Source of the DNA: JAFGUF01 sp040883315
Lineage (GTDB): Bacteria > Bacillota > Clostridia > Christensenellales > UMGS416
Assembly: GCA_040883315.1 (NCBI GenBank)
Contig: JBFLKU010000025.1
Coordinates: 62,001-126,000 of the forward strand
Direction: 5' to 3'
Length of the DNA stretch: 64,000 nucleotides
Shown: in pieces, positions 55,356-64,000 of the stretch
Layout of the letters: every line of letters begins with the position of its first letter
Position numbering within the stretch: the first letter of the stretch is position 1
The notes under the pieces: model-generated
The model's input: only the letters and a program-made list of their open reading frames with translations
Told to the model about the DNA's origin: nothing
The model's database searches: none
Made by a program: the position numbers and the translations under genes

Positions 55356-56819
55356 ATGGGACTAATAATAGGAATATCATCGGTAGCACTGCTGCTTGTG
55401 GTTATGTTTGTGCGTGCACTGATGTTTAATCCGGATAGCAGAGAAAAAGTAGAAAAAGTAGAAATTACACTGGATAGCAAGGACATAGCAAAGCATTTAT
55501 CTGGAGCTATACAGTACAAAACAGTATCAACTCCGGACCCTGAAAATACAGACTGGAAAGAGTTTGAAAAGCTGAGAGAATATTTGGTGAAAACCTATCC
55601 TAAAATCCATGAAGTGATGGAAAGAGAAGTGATATCAGAGCATTCTCTTCTGTATAAATGGAGTGGAAAGAACGCAGATAAATTGCCGCTAGCACTGCTT
55701 TCACACATGGACGTAGTGCCCGTGATGCCGGGAACAGAAGGCGACTGGGAACAGGAAGCTTTTTCTGGACACATTGATGAAACATGCGTATGGGGCAGAG
55801 GAACACAGGACATGAAAGGACATCTGATAGCTGTATGTGAGGCTGTAGAGCAGCTGATTAGTCAAGGATATGTACCGGAAAGTGATTTGTATCTGTGCTT
55901 TGGGCACAACGAAGAAGTGGTAGGCTCTGTAGGCGGAGGAGCAAAAGCTATTGCGGAAACTTTGGAAAAAAGAGGCGTTAGGCTTGGCATGGTTATTGAT
56001 GAAGGCGGGGCTGTGATACCCGGTGAAATGTTTAATGTGCCAAACAGCGATATTGCTGTGATAGGAATTGCAGAAAAAGGATATGCAGATATCAAGATTA
56101 CCTGTAAAAAGGCCGGTGGACACTCTTCGCAGCCGCCAAAAGACAATGGGTTGGTGGATTTGGCAAAGATATTGGTTAAGCTGGATAAAAAGCAGTTTAA
56201 GCAGCGTTTCACCTATCCTGTGGAGCATTTGTTCCAAGGTGCAGGTAGGCACATGAACTTTACAATGAGACTGTTGCTTAGCAATTTGTGGATAACCAAG
56301 CCATTGGTTCTGAAAGCTTTGTCAGCATCACCTACATCCAATGCGCTAACTAGAACTACTATTACGCCGACTATGGCAGAGGGTTCACCGGCAGGAAATG
56401 TTCTGCCACAGACAGCCTATGTAAACGTAAACTCCAGAGTGCTGCACGGCGAAAAAATAAAGGATGTGGAAGACCACATTAGAAAATGTGCAAAGGGAAT
56501 AGAGATAGAAATGGAGCTGCAAAGAGGCAAAGAGCCATCTGCAGTCTCTAAGATAGAATGTGCAGAATATGAAGTAGTGAAAAAGACCATAAAGGAAATT
56601 CATGGTGATTTGCCTGTGACACCATATCTGATGGTAGGCGGCACTGACTCATGCTTCTACGAAAAAGTATGCAGCAATATTTTCAGAGTGGGTCCATTCA
56701 GAATGACAAAAGATGCACTAGGCTCTATTCACTCTACAAACGAAAAGATAGACATAAATATATTAGAAAATGGAGTAAGGTTTTATATTCAGCTTATTTA
56801 CAATTATTTTGGCAAATGA
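55356..56819 (+). CDS. M20 family metallopeptidase, membrane-anchored
   Basis: Protein of 487 residues with one N-terminal helix (about 3-22) and an M20/M25/M40 zinc peptidase domain like carboxypeptidase S and aminoacylases. Metal ligands are visible in LSHMDVVPV, GRGTQDMKGH, GHNEEVVG, IDEGGAV and SIHSTNEK. A dimerisation domain lies at about 240-360. GGGGG lies six bases before the ATG. It is 33 bases after the membrane pair, and probably hydrolyses a peptide or N-acyl amino acid handled by them. A hairpin follows. Confidence 0.86.
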   Translation: MGLIIGISSVALLLVVMFVRALMFNPDSREKVEKVEITLDSKDIAKHLSGAIQYKTVSTPDPENTDWKEFEKLREYLVKTYPKIHEVMEREVISEHSLLYKWSGKNADKLPLALLSHMDVVPVMPGTEGDWEQEAFSGHIDETCVWGRGTQDMKGHLIAVCEAVEQLISQGYVPESDLYLCFGHNEEVVGSVGGGAKAIAETLEKRGVRLGMVIDEGGAVIPGEMFNVPNSDIAVIGIAEKGYADIKITCKKAGGHSSQPPKDNGLVDLAKILVKLDKKQFKQRFTYPVEHLFQGAGRHMNFTMRLLLSNLWITKPLVLKALSASPTSNALTRTTITPTMAEGSPAGNVLPQTAYVNVNSRVLHGEKIKDVEDHIRKCAKGIEIEMELQRGKEPSAVSKIECAEYEVVKKTIKEIHGDLPVTPYLMVGGTDSCFYEKVCSNIFRVGPFRMTKDALGSIHSTNEKIDINILENGVRFYIQLIYNYFGK

Positions 56820-56828
56820 GACTTTTAC

Positions 56829-56857
56829 TTGAAAGAACATTAGCTTGATATTATAAT
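56829..56857 (+). promoter_or_regulatory. Promoter of the DUF1638 gene
   Basis: TTGAAA (56829-56834), 17 bases, TATAAT (56852-56857). The -10 box lies in the left arm of the following inverted repeat. Confidence 0.7.
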
Positions 56858-56892
56858 GGTACTGATTAACAAATAATTATCAGTGCCATTAT
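56853..56892 (+). terminator. Terminator of the DUF5058-M20 unit, overlapping a promoter
   Basis: ATAATGGTACTGAT (56853-56866) pairs with ATCAGTGCCATTAT (56879-56892), followed by GTTTTTTA. It ends the upstream transcript. Because it contains the next -10 box, it could also be an operator. Confidence 0.7.
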
Positions 56893-56917
56893 GTTTTTTA
56901 GTGGTATGGAGAGATTA

Positions 56918-57655
56918 ATGAAAAAATATAAGGTAATTGCATGCAAGGTTTTATCCAAAGAGCTATACACCGTTGCGTCAAAAAGCAAAAACTTAATAGA
57001 TATACTTTGGCTAAAGCAAGCCCTGCATGATACGCCGGAAAAGCTGAAAAAGCAAATAGAGGAAGCTATCTCCCGCATTGAGAATGAGGAAGAAACATAT
57101 GATGCTATTTTACTGGGCTACGGCATATGCAGCAAGGGCACATTGGGAATAAAGGCAAAAAAAACACCGCTGGTAATGCCCCGTGCGCATGACTGCATTA
57201 CTATGCTTTTGGGTTCAAAAGAAAGGTATCAGGAGCTTTTTAGCAAATACAACGGCGGAATATATTGGTATAGCTGCGGGTGGATAGACAATGCCCTGCA
57301 GCCTGGAAAAGAAAGATATGAAAAAACATATCAACACTATTTTGACCAGTTTGGCGAGGACAATGCAAAGTATCTGATGGAGATGGAACAAAACTGGATG
57401 CAGGAATATAGCTGCGCAATGTATGTGAAATGGAAAGAATTCGATGATGGAAGAAACGAAGAGTACATAGAATATACAAAAGAATGTGCAGATTATCTAG
57501 ACTGGAAATATGAAGAAGTTGAAGGTTCATCTTCTCTGCTGGCAGATTTGCTGGAGGGCAGATGGGACGAAGAAAGGTTTTTGATTGTTGAGCCAAGCAG
57601 AAAAATAGTGGCTACAAACGATAATCAAATAGTAGGAGCAAGGCAAGATGCGTGA
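56918..57655 (+). CDS. DUF1638 family protein
   Basis: Protein of 245 residues starting at the ATG after GGAGAG. It shows the DUF1638 pattern: AILLGYGICSKGTLGIKAKKTPLVMPRAHDCITMLLGSKERY, then GGIYWYSCGWI. Conserved Cys (GICS, HDC, SCG) and His suggest a metal site. DUF1638 proteins occur in anaerobes, often near corrinoid methyltransferases, which are not seen here. It overlaps the next gene by eight bases. Confidence 0.85.
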   Translation: MKKYKVIACKVLSKELYTVASKSKNLIDILWLKQALHDTPEKLKKQIEEAISRIENEEETYDAILLGYGICSKGTLGIKAKKTPLVMPRAHDCITMLLGSKERYQELFSKYNGGIYWYSCGWIDNALQPGKERYEKTYQHYFDQFGEDNAKYLMEMEQNWMQEYSCAMYVKWKEFDDGRNEEYIEYTKECADYLDWKYEEVEGSSSLLADLLEGRWDEERFLIVEPSRKIVATNDNQIVGARQDA

Positions 57656-58742
57656 CAAAAATAACACGTCTGCTTTTAAGATAGTGTTCAAGCTTCCTTA
57701 TCTGCTGTTTTTCCCAGCAGCACTTATTTTGGTGGACTGGGCGAAAAGCAACCCAGATAAGGTAGAAAATATATATAGTACAAAAATATATCCTTTGATA
57801 GGAAAATCAATATCATTCATATTCAGCTTTGCAAAGGTTTCGGTGGCTGAAATGCTGATATTGGCATTGGTTGTGCTTTTGCCGCTGGGGCTGGTCTTTA
57901 ATATAGCCCGCAAGAAAGACAGCGGATATCACTCTATAAATTATGTGGTTACTGTGCTGGCGGCAGCATCTGTGGGATATTTTCTATTTATAGGCATTTG
58001 GGGACTGAACTACTACAGGCAGCCACTGGCAAAGACATTGGGATATGAAGTGAGAGATTCATCCACACAGGAGCTGGAGGAGCTTTGCAAAGACCTGATA
58101 GCAGATGCAAATGAGCTGAGAGAGCAGCTAGATGAAGACGAAAATGGAGTGCTGGCATTGCCATATAGTAAATATGAGCTGTTTGAGAATGTAAGCGATG
58201 CCTACGAAAAATACGGCGAAGACAACAGTCTGTTCGCCGGGAAATACAGCAATCCAAAGCCGGTGATGCTCAGCGAGAAAATGTGCTATACAGAAATCAC
58301 AGGGATATACATTCCATTTACGGCAGAGGCAAATGTGAATGTTGCGATAATGCCTATGTCTTTGGCAAACACAGCAGCCCATGAGGCAGCCCACCAAAGA
58401 GGAGTGGCTAGAGAAGACGAAGCCAACTTTATGTCGTATCTTATATGCAGAGACTATGGGGACACATATATGCAGTACTCAGGTACTATACTGGCACTGA
58501 TATATTCTATGAATGCACTGGCATCCAGCGACATAGATACATTCTATAATTTGGCTCAGCAATATGGCGATGGAGTGCGAAGAGATTTGGATGCAAACAG
58601 AGAATTCTGGAAGCAGTACGAGGGCAAGGCAGCGGAGATTGCAGATGATGTAAACAATGCATACCTAGTGAGCAACAACCAAGAAGACGGGGTAAAAAGC
58701 TACTGCAGAATGGTAGACTTGCTGCTGGCAGAGAGAAGATAG
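57648..58742 (+). CDS. DUF3810 family membrane protein with HExxH motif
   Basis: Protein of 364 residues with three helices near the N-terminus (about 15-33, 58-85, 95-118) and a large extracytoplasmic or membrane-associated domain. The motif His245-Glu-Ala-Ala-His249 (NTAAHEAAHQRGVAREDEANF) with Glu downstream is a gluzincin-type zinc site. The family is DUF3810, with predicted but unproven peptidase activity. It starts inside the DUF1638 gene and is followed after nine bases by an exported CARDB-like protein, a possible substrate or partner. Confidence 0.83.
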   Translation: MRDKNNTSAFKIVFKLPYLLFFPAALILVDWAKSNPDKVENIYSTKIYPLIGKSISFIFSFAKVSVAEMLILALVVLLPLGLVFNIARKKDSGYHSINYVVTVLAAASVGYFLFIGIWGLNYYRQPLAKTLGYEVRDSSTQELEELCKDLIADANELREQLDEDENGVLALPYSKYELFENVSDAYEKYGEDNSLFAGKYSNPKPVMLSEKMCYTEITGIYIPFTAEANVNVAIMPMSLANTAAHEAAHQRGVAREDEANFMSYLICRDYGDTYMQYSGTILALIYSMNALASSDIDTFYNLAQQYGDGVRRDLDANREFWKQYEGKAAEIADDVNNAYLVSNNQEDGVKSYCRMVDLLLAERR

Positions 58743-58751
58743 GAAAAGATT

Positions 58752-60227
58752 ATGAAAAAAAAGATAATATTTATTTTGATGATTATATTGGCAGCTATGA
58801 TGTTTTCTACATCATATGCTGCAGAAGATTATTTTACAATGGAGCACTATACCGACCCAACAGCCATTGCAAGCGTGGGCGGAGATGTGACGCTGACTGT
58901 GAAAATAGCACATGACTACAACAGTGCATATGTGATGAGCAATGTGAAAGTATATAAAGGGACAGCCCTGATTATTTCCTTTGGGGATATATACGCAGGG
59001 CAGGAAGTGACGAAATCGGGCAGCTTGAATGTATTATCAAGTGAAACGAGCGGAGTGACACTGACATTAAAATATTCAGAGGACGGACAAAGGCAGGTAG
59101 TAAAAGATTTTACTGTGAAGTTCAGCAAAGTAGAGGATGCCAAGCCCAGCATTAAGTTTAGCTGCAATCTTTCCAAGACAACAGGTGAAAGCGACGACAC
59201 CGTGACACTGACATACAAGGTGGAGAACATCGGGGATGTGCATATTTACAATCTCAAGATAGAAGATGGTGCATTTGGCACTGTAAAAACCTTGCCGGTA
59301 TTAAAAACAGGACAAAACACGGAGGCAGTTTATACATCAAAGATAAATGATGGCTTCACATCTGTGCCAAAGGTGACATACACAGTGGGAGAGACTACCT
59401 ATAAAGAGAGCCTTGACCCAGTGGTAGTGACGGCTGGCAACCCGGATTTGGATCTTTTAGTAACTGCAAACAAGATGACAATAGCACCGGGAGATACTGT
59501 CACTGTATCATGCACAATATCAAACCCCGGAACATCGAATTTGAGCAGTGTTATTGTGAAGGAAGAAACAGCAGGCGAGCTTTTCAGTGTAGAAGGACTG
59601 GTAGCAGGAGAAACCCAGACACTAAGCTATGATGTGGTGGTGAATGAAAACACTACGCTAAGAATATCTGCAATAGGAGACAATGGCAGCGAGAAAGAAT
59701 GGCTGGTGCAAAAGACGCTGGATTTGATAGTGGATGAGAGCCTCGAAACCCTAGATATCACAATAGAGGCCAGTGCATCGGAGACTATTTTGGAATTCCC
59801 GCAAATCGTGTCATTCACCATAATTGTAGAAAACACTGGGAATGAAATATACAAAGATTTGAAAGTGACCGATAAAGACGGAGAGGTTGTGGAGCAGATA
59901 AATCAGCTTGTGCCGGGCAAAAGCCAATTTCAGGTAAACACCAAAGTAGAGCAGAGCGGAACATATTTCTTTAAAATAAGCATACCAACCGAGGACGGCG
60001 GCGTGCAGTATATATCCACAACACCTATTGACATAGTAATAGGCACACAAGAGGGAACAGACACAGAGGGAACAACTCAGCCAGAGCCTAGCTTTACATC
60101 AACAAGTTTTGACGACGATAAATCGGAGCCATTTGTAAATTCAAGAACATTGCTGCTGATATTAATAGTATTTGGGCTGATGCTTTTTGCGGCGGTCATA
60201 TCATTAGTTAGCAAACTAAGGAGATAA
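58752..60227 (+). CDS. Exported CARDB-like surface protein with C-terminal membrane anchor
   Basis: Protein of 491 residues with a signal peptide (about 1-23, ending SYA-A). Three or four immunoglobulin-like repeats of about 95 residues follow, with lines such as VTLTYKVENIGDVHIYNLKI, VTVSCTISNPGTSNLSSVIV and VSFTIIVENTGNEIYKDLKV. This is the CARDB/NPCBM-associated type found in adhesive surface proteins. A Thr/Glu-rich linker and one helix (about 465-485) with a KLRR tail anchor it. No LPxTG motif is present. Confidence 0.82.
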   Translation: MKKKIIFILMIILAAMMFSTSYAAEDYFTMEHYTDPTAIASVGGDVTLTVKIAHDYNSAYVMSNVKVYKGTALIISFGDIYAGQEVTKSGSLNVLSSETSGVTLTLKYSEDGQRQVVKDFTVKFSKVEDAKPSIKFSCNLSKTTGESDDTVTLTYKVENIGDVHIYNLKIEDGAFGTVKTLPVLKTGQNTEAVYTSKINDGFTSVPKVTYTVGETTYKESLDPVVVTAGNPDLDLLVTANKMTIAPGDTVTVSCTISNPGTSNLSSVIVKEETAGELFSVEGLVAGETQTLSYDVVVNENTTLRISAIGDNGSEKEWLVQKTLDLIVDESLETLDITIEASASETILEFPQIVSFTIIVENTGNEIYKDLKVTDKDGEVVEQINQLVPGKSQFQVNTKVEQSGTYFFKISIPTEDGGVQYISTTPIDIVIGTQEGTDTEGTTQPEPSFTSTSFDDDKSEPFVNSRTLLLILIVFGLMLFAAVISLVSKLRR

Positions 60228-60229
60228 TT

Positions 60230-60931
60230 TTGAAAAAAGAAATAGGCGGATTCAGCGGTCTTCATAGAGAGGGAATGGTGTTTCTAGATGCTCTTTCCAT
60301 GCAGAATGACCCAATCTTTTTTAATGCCAATAAAGAAATATATACAGAACATATAAAAAAACCATTGGAGCAGCTTAATGCTGCACTGGAGCCATGCGTG
60401 AAAATAATAGATGTGGAGCTGGATACCAGAGCCAGAAGAACTGTGTGCAGAATTCGTAAAGATGCACGATATGCCAAGAGCGAGCCATACAGAACAAATA
60501 TGTGGATGTCTTTTAAGCCAGAGGACAGAAGCAACACAGACTATTTTACATACTTTTTTTATTATGATACCAAAGTATATGAAACGGGAATAGGGTTTTA
60601 TGGTGCACACAAAGCCATGATGGACGAATTCAGAGGCAGGATTGACGCAAACCCCAGCCTGTTTATGAAAGTGATAGAAACAATTGACATGAATAAGTAT
60701 GAACTAGGCGGGGAAGAATATAAAAAAGAGCTGAAAAAATTTAATTTGTCTAACCCTATAGCACAATGGTATAATAAAAAAGGTTTTTACGTATTTAAGA
60801 AAAAAGACCTGAATGAAGCGGTATTTACCTCCAAATTGTTGGATGAAATACAGGAATCGTTTTTGGATCTCGTTCCACTTTATGATTTTGTGGTGGGCAG
60901 AGAGGTTCGATTTGAGAGGCTAAAAATTTAA
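60230..60931 (+). CDS. DUF2461 family protein
   Basis: Protein of 233 residues started at TTG after AAGGAGA. It shows the family pattern HREGMVFLDALSMQNDPIFFNANKEIYTEHIKKPLEQL, then RTVCRIRKDARYAKSEPYRTNMWMSF and FYGAHKAMMDEFR. Function unknown. It follows the CARDB-like gene by two bases and is last in the DUF1638-DUF3810 run. Confidence 0.86.
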   Translation: MKKEIGGFSGLHREGMVFLDALSMQNDPIFFNANKEIYTEHIKKPLEQLNAALEPCVKIIDVELDTRARRTVCRIRKDARYAKSEPYRTNMWMSFKPEDRSNTDYFTYFFYYDTKVYETGIGFYGAHKAMMDEFRGRIDANPSLFMKVIETIDMNKYELGGEEYKKELKKFNLSNPIAQWYNKKGFYVFKKKDLNEAVFTSKLLDEIQESFLDLVPLYDFVVGREVRFERLKI

Positions 60932-60957
60932 GTTTATATATTAATGGAGGTACAACA

Positions 60958-62949
60958 ATGAGCAATATCAAAGAAAAGGTAGTAAACTCGGTGAGAATAC
61001 TATCTGCAGAAGGTGTTCAGAAAGCTAATTCTGGTCACCCGGGTCTGCCTATGGGTGCAGCACCTGCAGCCATCGCACTATGGGGAGAGAACATGGTGCA
61101 CAACAGCAGCAACCCAGACTGGCAAAACAGAGATCGTTTTGTTCTTTCAGCAGGACACGGATCTATGCTGCTATATTCTCTTTTGCATCTGTTCAACTAT
61201 GGTTTAACAATTGATGATTTGAAGAATTTCAGACAAATGGATTCTAAAACACCAGGACACCCAGAGTATGGACATACAGTGGGCATAGAGGTGACAACTG
61301 GTCCTCTAGGTCAAGGAATTGCAAATGCAGTTGGTTTTGCTATGGCAGAAAAACACCTAGCAGCAAAGTACAACAAAGATGATATTAAAATCGTTGATCA
61401 CTACACATACACATTGATGGGTGACGGCTGCATGATGGAAGGAATATCAGGCGAAGCATCATCTTTGGCAGGCACACTAGGCTTGGGCAAGCTAATAGCG
61501 ATATATGATGACAATGAGATATCAATAGAAGGAAGTACAGATATATCGTTTCGTGAAGATGTACAAATGAGATACAAGGCATACGGCTGGCAAGTGATAG
61601 ATGTAGCAGATGGCAACGATTTAGAGGCCATAAGCAATGCTATCAAAGAAGCAAAGAAGGAAACAGAACGTCCGTCTTTGGTAGTTTGCCACACGCAAAT
61701 AGGATTTGGATGTCCAGCAAAGCAAGGCAGCCACTCAGCACACGGCGAACCACTGGGCAAAGACAACGTGACTGCAACAAAGGAGAACCTAGGCTGGCCA
61801 TTGGACAAGGAATTCTATGTACCGCAGGAAGTATATGATTATACAGCAGAGGTAACTAAAAAAGGTGCAGAAGCTGAGGCAGCATGGGAAAAGACATTTT
61901 CAGACTACGAGGCAAAGTATCCGGAACTTGCAGCACAATATAAAAAAGACTTCTCCGGAGAGCTTCCTGATTTATGGAACGATCCTGAAATGTTTGATTT
62001 TGAAGGTGCGACAGCATCACGTGCATCATCAGGCACTACACTAAACAGACTGGCAAAGAAAGTTCCTAATCTATTTGGCGGATCTGCAGACTTGGCTCCA
62101 TCAAATAAATCAAATATGTCCAGCATGGGAGATTTCTCTAAAGAGACACCAGACGGGAAAAATATTCACTTTGGTGTTCGCGAGCACGCAATGGCAGCAA
62201 TAGGAAACGGACTGGCACTGCACGGTGGAGTGACACCATATGTTGCTACATTCTTTGTTTTCTCTGACTATATGAAACACTCAATCAGATTGTCAGCGAT
62301 AATGAAGGCAAGATTGGTCTATATCCTAACACACGATTCTATAGGCGTGGGTGAAGACGGACCTACTCACCAGCCAATAGAGCAGCTGGCATCACTAAGG
62401 TCTATACCTGATATGACAGTTATGCGCCCTGCAGACAGCAAGGAGACAGCAGCTGCATGGATAAGTGCATTGGAGGCAAAAGGACCAACAGCACTAGTAT
62501 TGACAAGACAAAACCTGCCTCTTTATGAAAACTCATCACCAGAAGGCGTGAAAAAGGGAGCATATATTTTGGCAGACAGCGAAAAGAAAGTGCCGGATGT
62601 ATTGCTGCTGGCAAGTGGATCCGAAGTGGAACTGTGCATGAACGCAAAAGACGAGCTGAAAGCAAAGGGAGTGGACGCTAGAGTAGTATCTATGCCTTCA
62701 TTCGAATTGTTTGAAAAGCAAAGTGATGAATACAAAGAAAGTGTTATACCAAATGCTGTTAGAGCCCGTGTAGGCGTTGAGGCTGCATCATCATTCGGCT
62801 GGTACAAATACATTGGACTAGACGGAGAAATGGTGTGCATGAATGGCTACGGCGCATCAGGCCCTGCAGAGCAGGTGTTTGAACGCTTTGGCATCGTAAC
62901 AAAGAGCGTTGTAGACGCAGCAATAAAAACTGTTGGGAAGAATAAATAG
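60958..62949 (+). CDS. tkt: Transketolase
   Basis: Thiamine-diphosphate enzyme of the pentose phosphate pathway, 663 residues. The N-terminal PP domain has NSGHPGLPMGAAP, GPLGQGIANAVG and the ThDP motif GDGCMMEGISGEA. The Pyr domain has HFGVREHAMAAIGNG and THDSIGVGEDGPTHQP. The C-terminal domain covers about 530-663. GGAGG lies before the ATG. It has its own terminator. Confidence 0.96.
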   Translation: MSNIKEKVVNSVRILSAEGVQKANSGHPGLPMGAAPAAIALWGENMVHNSSNPDWQNRDRFVLSAGHGSMLLYSLLHLFNYGLTIDDLKNFRQMDSKTPGHPEYGHTVGIEVTTGPLGQGIANAVGFAMAEKHLAAKYNKDDIKIVDHYTYTLMGDGCMMEGISGEASSLAGTLGLGKLIAIYDDNEISIEGSTDISFREDVQMRYKAYGWQVIDVADGNDLEAISNAIKEAKKETERPSLVVCHTQIGFGCPAKQGSHSAHGEPLGKDNVTATKENLGWPLDKEFYVPQEVYDYTAEVTKKGAEAEAAWEKTFSDYEAKYPELAAQYKKDFSGELPDLWNDPEMFDFEGATASRASSGTTLNRLAKKVPNLFGGSADLAPSNKSNMSSMGDFSKETPDGKNIHFGVREHAMAAIGNGLALHGGVTPYVATFFVFSDYMKHSIRLSAIMKARLVYILTHDSIGVGEDGPTHQPIEQLASLRSIPDMTVMRPADSKETAAAWISALEAKGPTALVLTRQNLPLYENSSPEGVKKGAYILADSEKKVPDVLLLASGSEVELCMNAKDELKAKGVDARVVSMPSFELFEKQSDEYKESVIPNAVRARVGVEAASSFGWYKYIGLDGEMVCMNGYGASGPAEQVFERFGIVTKSVVDAAIKTVGKNK

Positions 62950-62972
62950 CATTTTTAAAAATTAGTATAATA

Positions 62973-62998
62973 AAAGGACTAGCATTTGCTAGTCCTTT
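62973..62998 (+). terminator. Terminator after tkt, shared by convergent genes
   Basis: AAAGGACTAGC, loop ATTT, exact complement GCTAGTCCTTT. Confidence 0.88.
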
Positions 62999-63016
62999 GT
63001 ATTATATTATATATTT

Positions 63017-63841
63017 TTATTCGTTTTCCGTGTAAGAGGAGTCAATTTTATCTATATCCGAAGGAGTAGAATTTAGGTCTTTCTTTTTCTTGATGGTTAA
63101 AAATAACAAAGCCACAATGCCTGTGATACATCCATATATTAAGCCACTCTTTATTACTTCATAGAAGTCTATACCTCTCTTTGGTTCTTCTATCTTTGTA
63201 AATACAATACTATCAATCACTTGTTTTGTGATAATTTCAATATCGTCTGATAACTCGCCAGTATATGAACTGGCAGAAATGTTTATTGACTGACCATTCT
63301 GAACAGTAGAATATTGGAAGGAAGGAACTTCTACTCCATCAATGATTTTATTATAGTAAAATTTAACGAAAAGAGCTTGATTATGATTATATATTTCATA
63401 GCCTAGCCACTCAATATCCTGAGTGTCCATAGCAGAAATTGAATTATCTTCAGCATATTTTTTTATTTCATCTATTGTAAGTCCCATTACACTTTCAATA
63501 AATGGTTTTAATTGAGCTTCAGAATATCCATTAAGACTAACTAGCCTTTGGGAGTCTTCATTTTCTGACATAGTTATAAATATTTCCTCGCTGCCATCGG
63601 GAACAAGGAAATCTATATAGATCAATCTACTTTCAAGGAAGTCAACTAAATATGAAGCACTAAAGCCCAGCAATTCTTCGGCTGGCTTGTTTTCATCAAT
63701 ATTGCGAGAAATGGTTATCCATCCTTCTGGTGCAGTAATAGAAAGATTTAACTCTTCAATATCATAGGTATTTGTGGCAAATGCAGCAGACATTGAAAAA
63801 ATAAATGTAATAGTGAAAATTGAAAGTAATATTTTTTTCAT
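63017..63841 (-). CDS. Exported protein with C-terminal membrane anchor, unknown
   Basis: Protein of 274 residues with a signal peptide (about 1-22, SAAFA-T) and a globular domain that opens NLSITAPEGWITISR, reminiscent of PsbP/DcrB-like exported proteins. One helix lies at about 232-250, with a Lys/Asp/Ser-rich cytoplasmic tail. No enzyme motif is visible. AAAGGGG precedes the ATG, and its own promoter and leader hairpin lie upstream. Confidence 0.72.
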   Translation of the reverse strand: MKKILLSIFTITFIFSMSAAFATNTYDIEELNLSITAPEGWITISRNIDENKPAEELLGFSASYLVDFLESRLIYIDFLVPDGSEEIFITMSENEDSQRLVSLNGYSEAQLKPFIESVMGLTIDEIKKYAEDNSISAMDTQDIEWLGYEIYNHNQALFVKFYYNKIIDGVEVPSFQYSTVQNGQSINISASSYTGELSDDIEIITKQVIDSIVFTKIEEPKRGIDFYEVIKSGLIYGCITGIVALLFLTIKKKKDLNSTPSDIDKIDSSYTENE

Positions 63842-63869
63842 TTTTTATTCCCCTTTAATTTTTAAAACA

Positions 63870-63894
63870 CACCTACCATCTATAACGGTAGGTG
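63870..63894 (-). promoter_or_regulatory. Leader hairpin upstream of the exported protein gene
   Basis: CACCTACC and GGTAGGTG around a nine-base loop, just after the predicted transcription start, followed on the minus strand by TGTTTT. It could stabilise the mRNA or act as an attenuator. Confidence 0.6.
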
Positions 63895-63907
63895 CAAAGA
63901 CCAAAAA

Positions 63908-63936
63908 ATTATATCATTTTTTGCCTGTAAAGGCAA
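63908..63936 (-). promoter_or_regulatory. Promoter of the 63.8 kb exported protein gene
   Basis: On the minus strand TTGCCT (63936-63931), 17 bases, TATAAT (63913-63908). The -35 lies in a small TTGCC/GGCAA hairpin. Nothing is recognised from 63940 to the window end. Confidence 0.7.
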
Positions 63937-64000
63937 TAATTCGTTGTAATGATGAAGATAATATAAAATTTCGAATTTATCTTTATTATTATGCGTCATT

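Noticed and set aside
1..64000. CRISPR arrays, prophage, insertion sequences, tRNA or rRNA genes
   Set aside because: No direct-repeat arrays, transposase or integrase frames, or tRNA/rRNA signatures were seen in reading the window.

Overview
The window looks like a chromosomal segment of a low-to-moderate GC, anaerobic Gram-positive bacterium of the Clostridia type. This rests on two T-box leaders in front of tRNA ligase genes, near-consensus sigma-A promoters with 15-18 bp spacers (mostly 17), the electron-bifurcating transhydrogenase pair NfnAB, flavin-dependent thymidylate synthase ThyX, Mini-RNase III, Rae1 and a low-affinity-type lipoprotein PBP. The genus cannot be fixed from the sequence alone. 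No rRNA, tRNA, insertion sequence, prophage or CRISPR array was found. Nearly all of the window is housekeeping DNA with a few accessory islands.

Layout. 1-9.6 kb: an RluA pseudouridine synthase, then on the minus strand the pieces of the obg cluster (rsfS, a fused nadD-yqeK, yhbY and obgE), split by a plus-strand NCS2 purine/xanthine permease and a beta-lactamase-fold hydrolase. Upstream of obgE are nfnA-nfnB and nth. 9.7-15.8 kb: a small membrane protein with a MinD-like ATPase (+), then nadE, a GT-C-like membrane protein and an AI-2E family permease (-). 16-19.3 kb: a proline-type T-box, a frameshifted nucleotide-kinase-like pseudogene, proS and an orphan DUF3885 gene. 19.4-22.5 kb: pncB, a LiaF-like membrane protein and lgt (-). 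22.6-26.3 kb: a methionine-type T-box, metG, tatD and a TatD-linked radical SAM gene. 26.3-30 kb (-): a membrane-anchored binding-protein/NlpC-like hybrid, then an ECF sigma / anti-sigma / SIMPL operon. 30.2-32.9 kb: a nitroreductase and a PBP.

33-42.6 kb is one long co-directional run: nfeD, secA, prfB, a DUF1461 membrane protein, tsaD, mrnC, thyX, rlmB, rae1 and a 59-residue eight-cysteine protein. Protein export, translation termination, tRNA modification, rRNA processing and dTMP synthesis genes are packed with overlaps or very short gaps. 42.7-47.9 kb holds an MgtC-like protein that appears to start at ATA, a metallophosphoesterase, a cytoplasmic ParB-like/BMP fusion and, convergent to it, a BMP-type lipoprotein with an exported partner. 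48-53.9 kb: gyrB behind a long structured leader, gyrA and hisC. 53.9-60.9 kb: a two-protein membrane system (DUF5058 plus partner) with an M20 peptidase, then DUF1638, DUF3810, a CARDB-like surface protein and DUF2461. 61-64 kb: transketolase and a divergent exported protein with a hairpin in its leader.

The most interesting items are the ParB-like/BMP locus, the DUF5058-partner-M20 module, two genes whose -10 boxes sit directly on the start codon (probable leaderless mRNAs), the ATA start, the decayed kinase gene between a T-box and proS, and the degenerate NlpC/P60-like hybrid. No wholly new defence or mobile system is evident.
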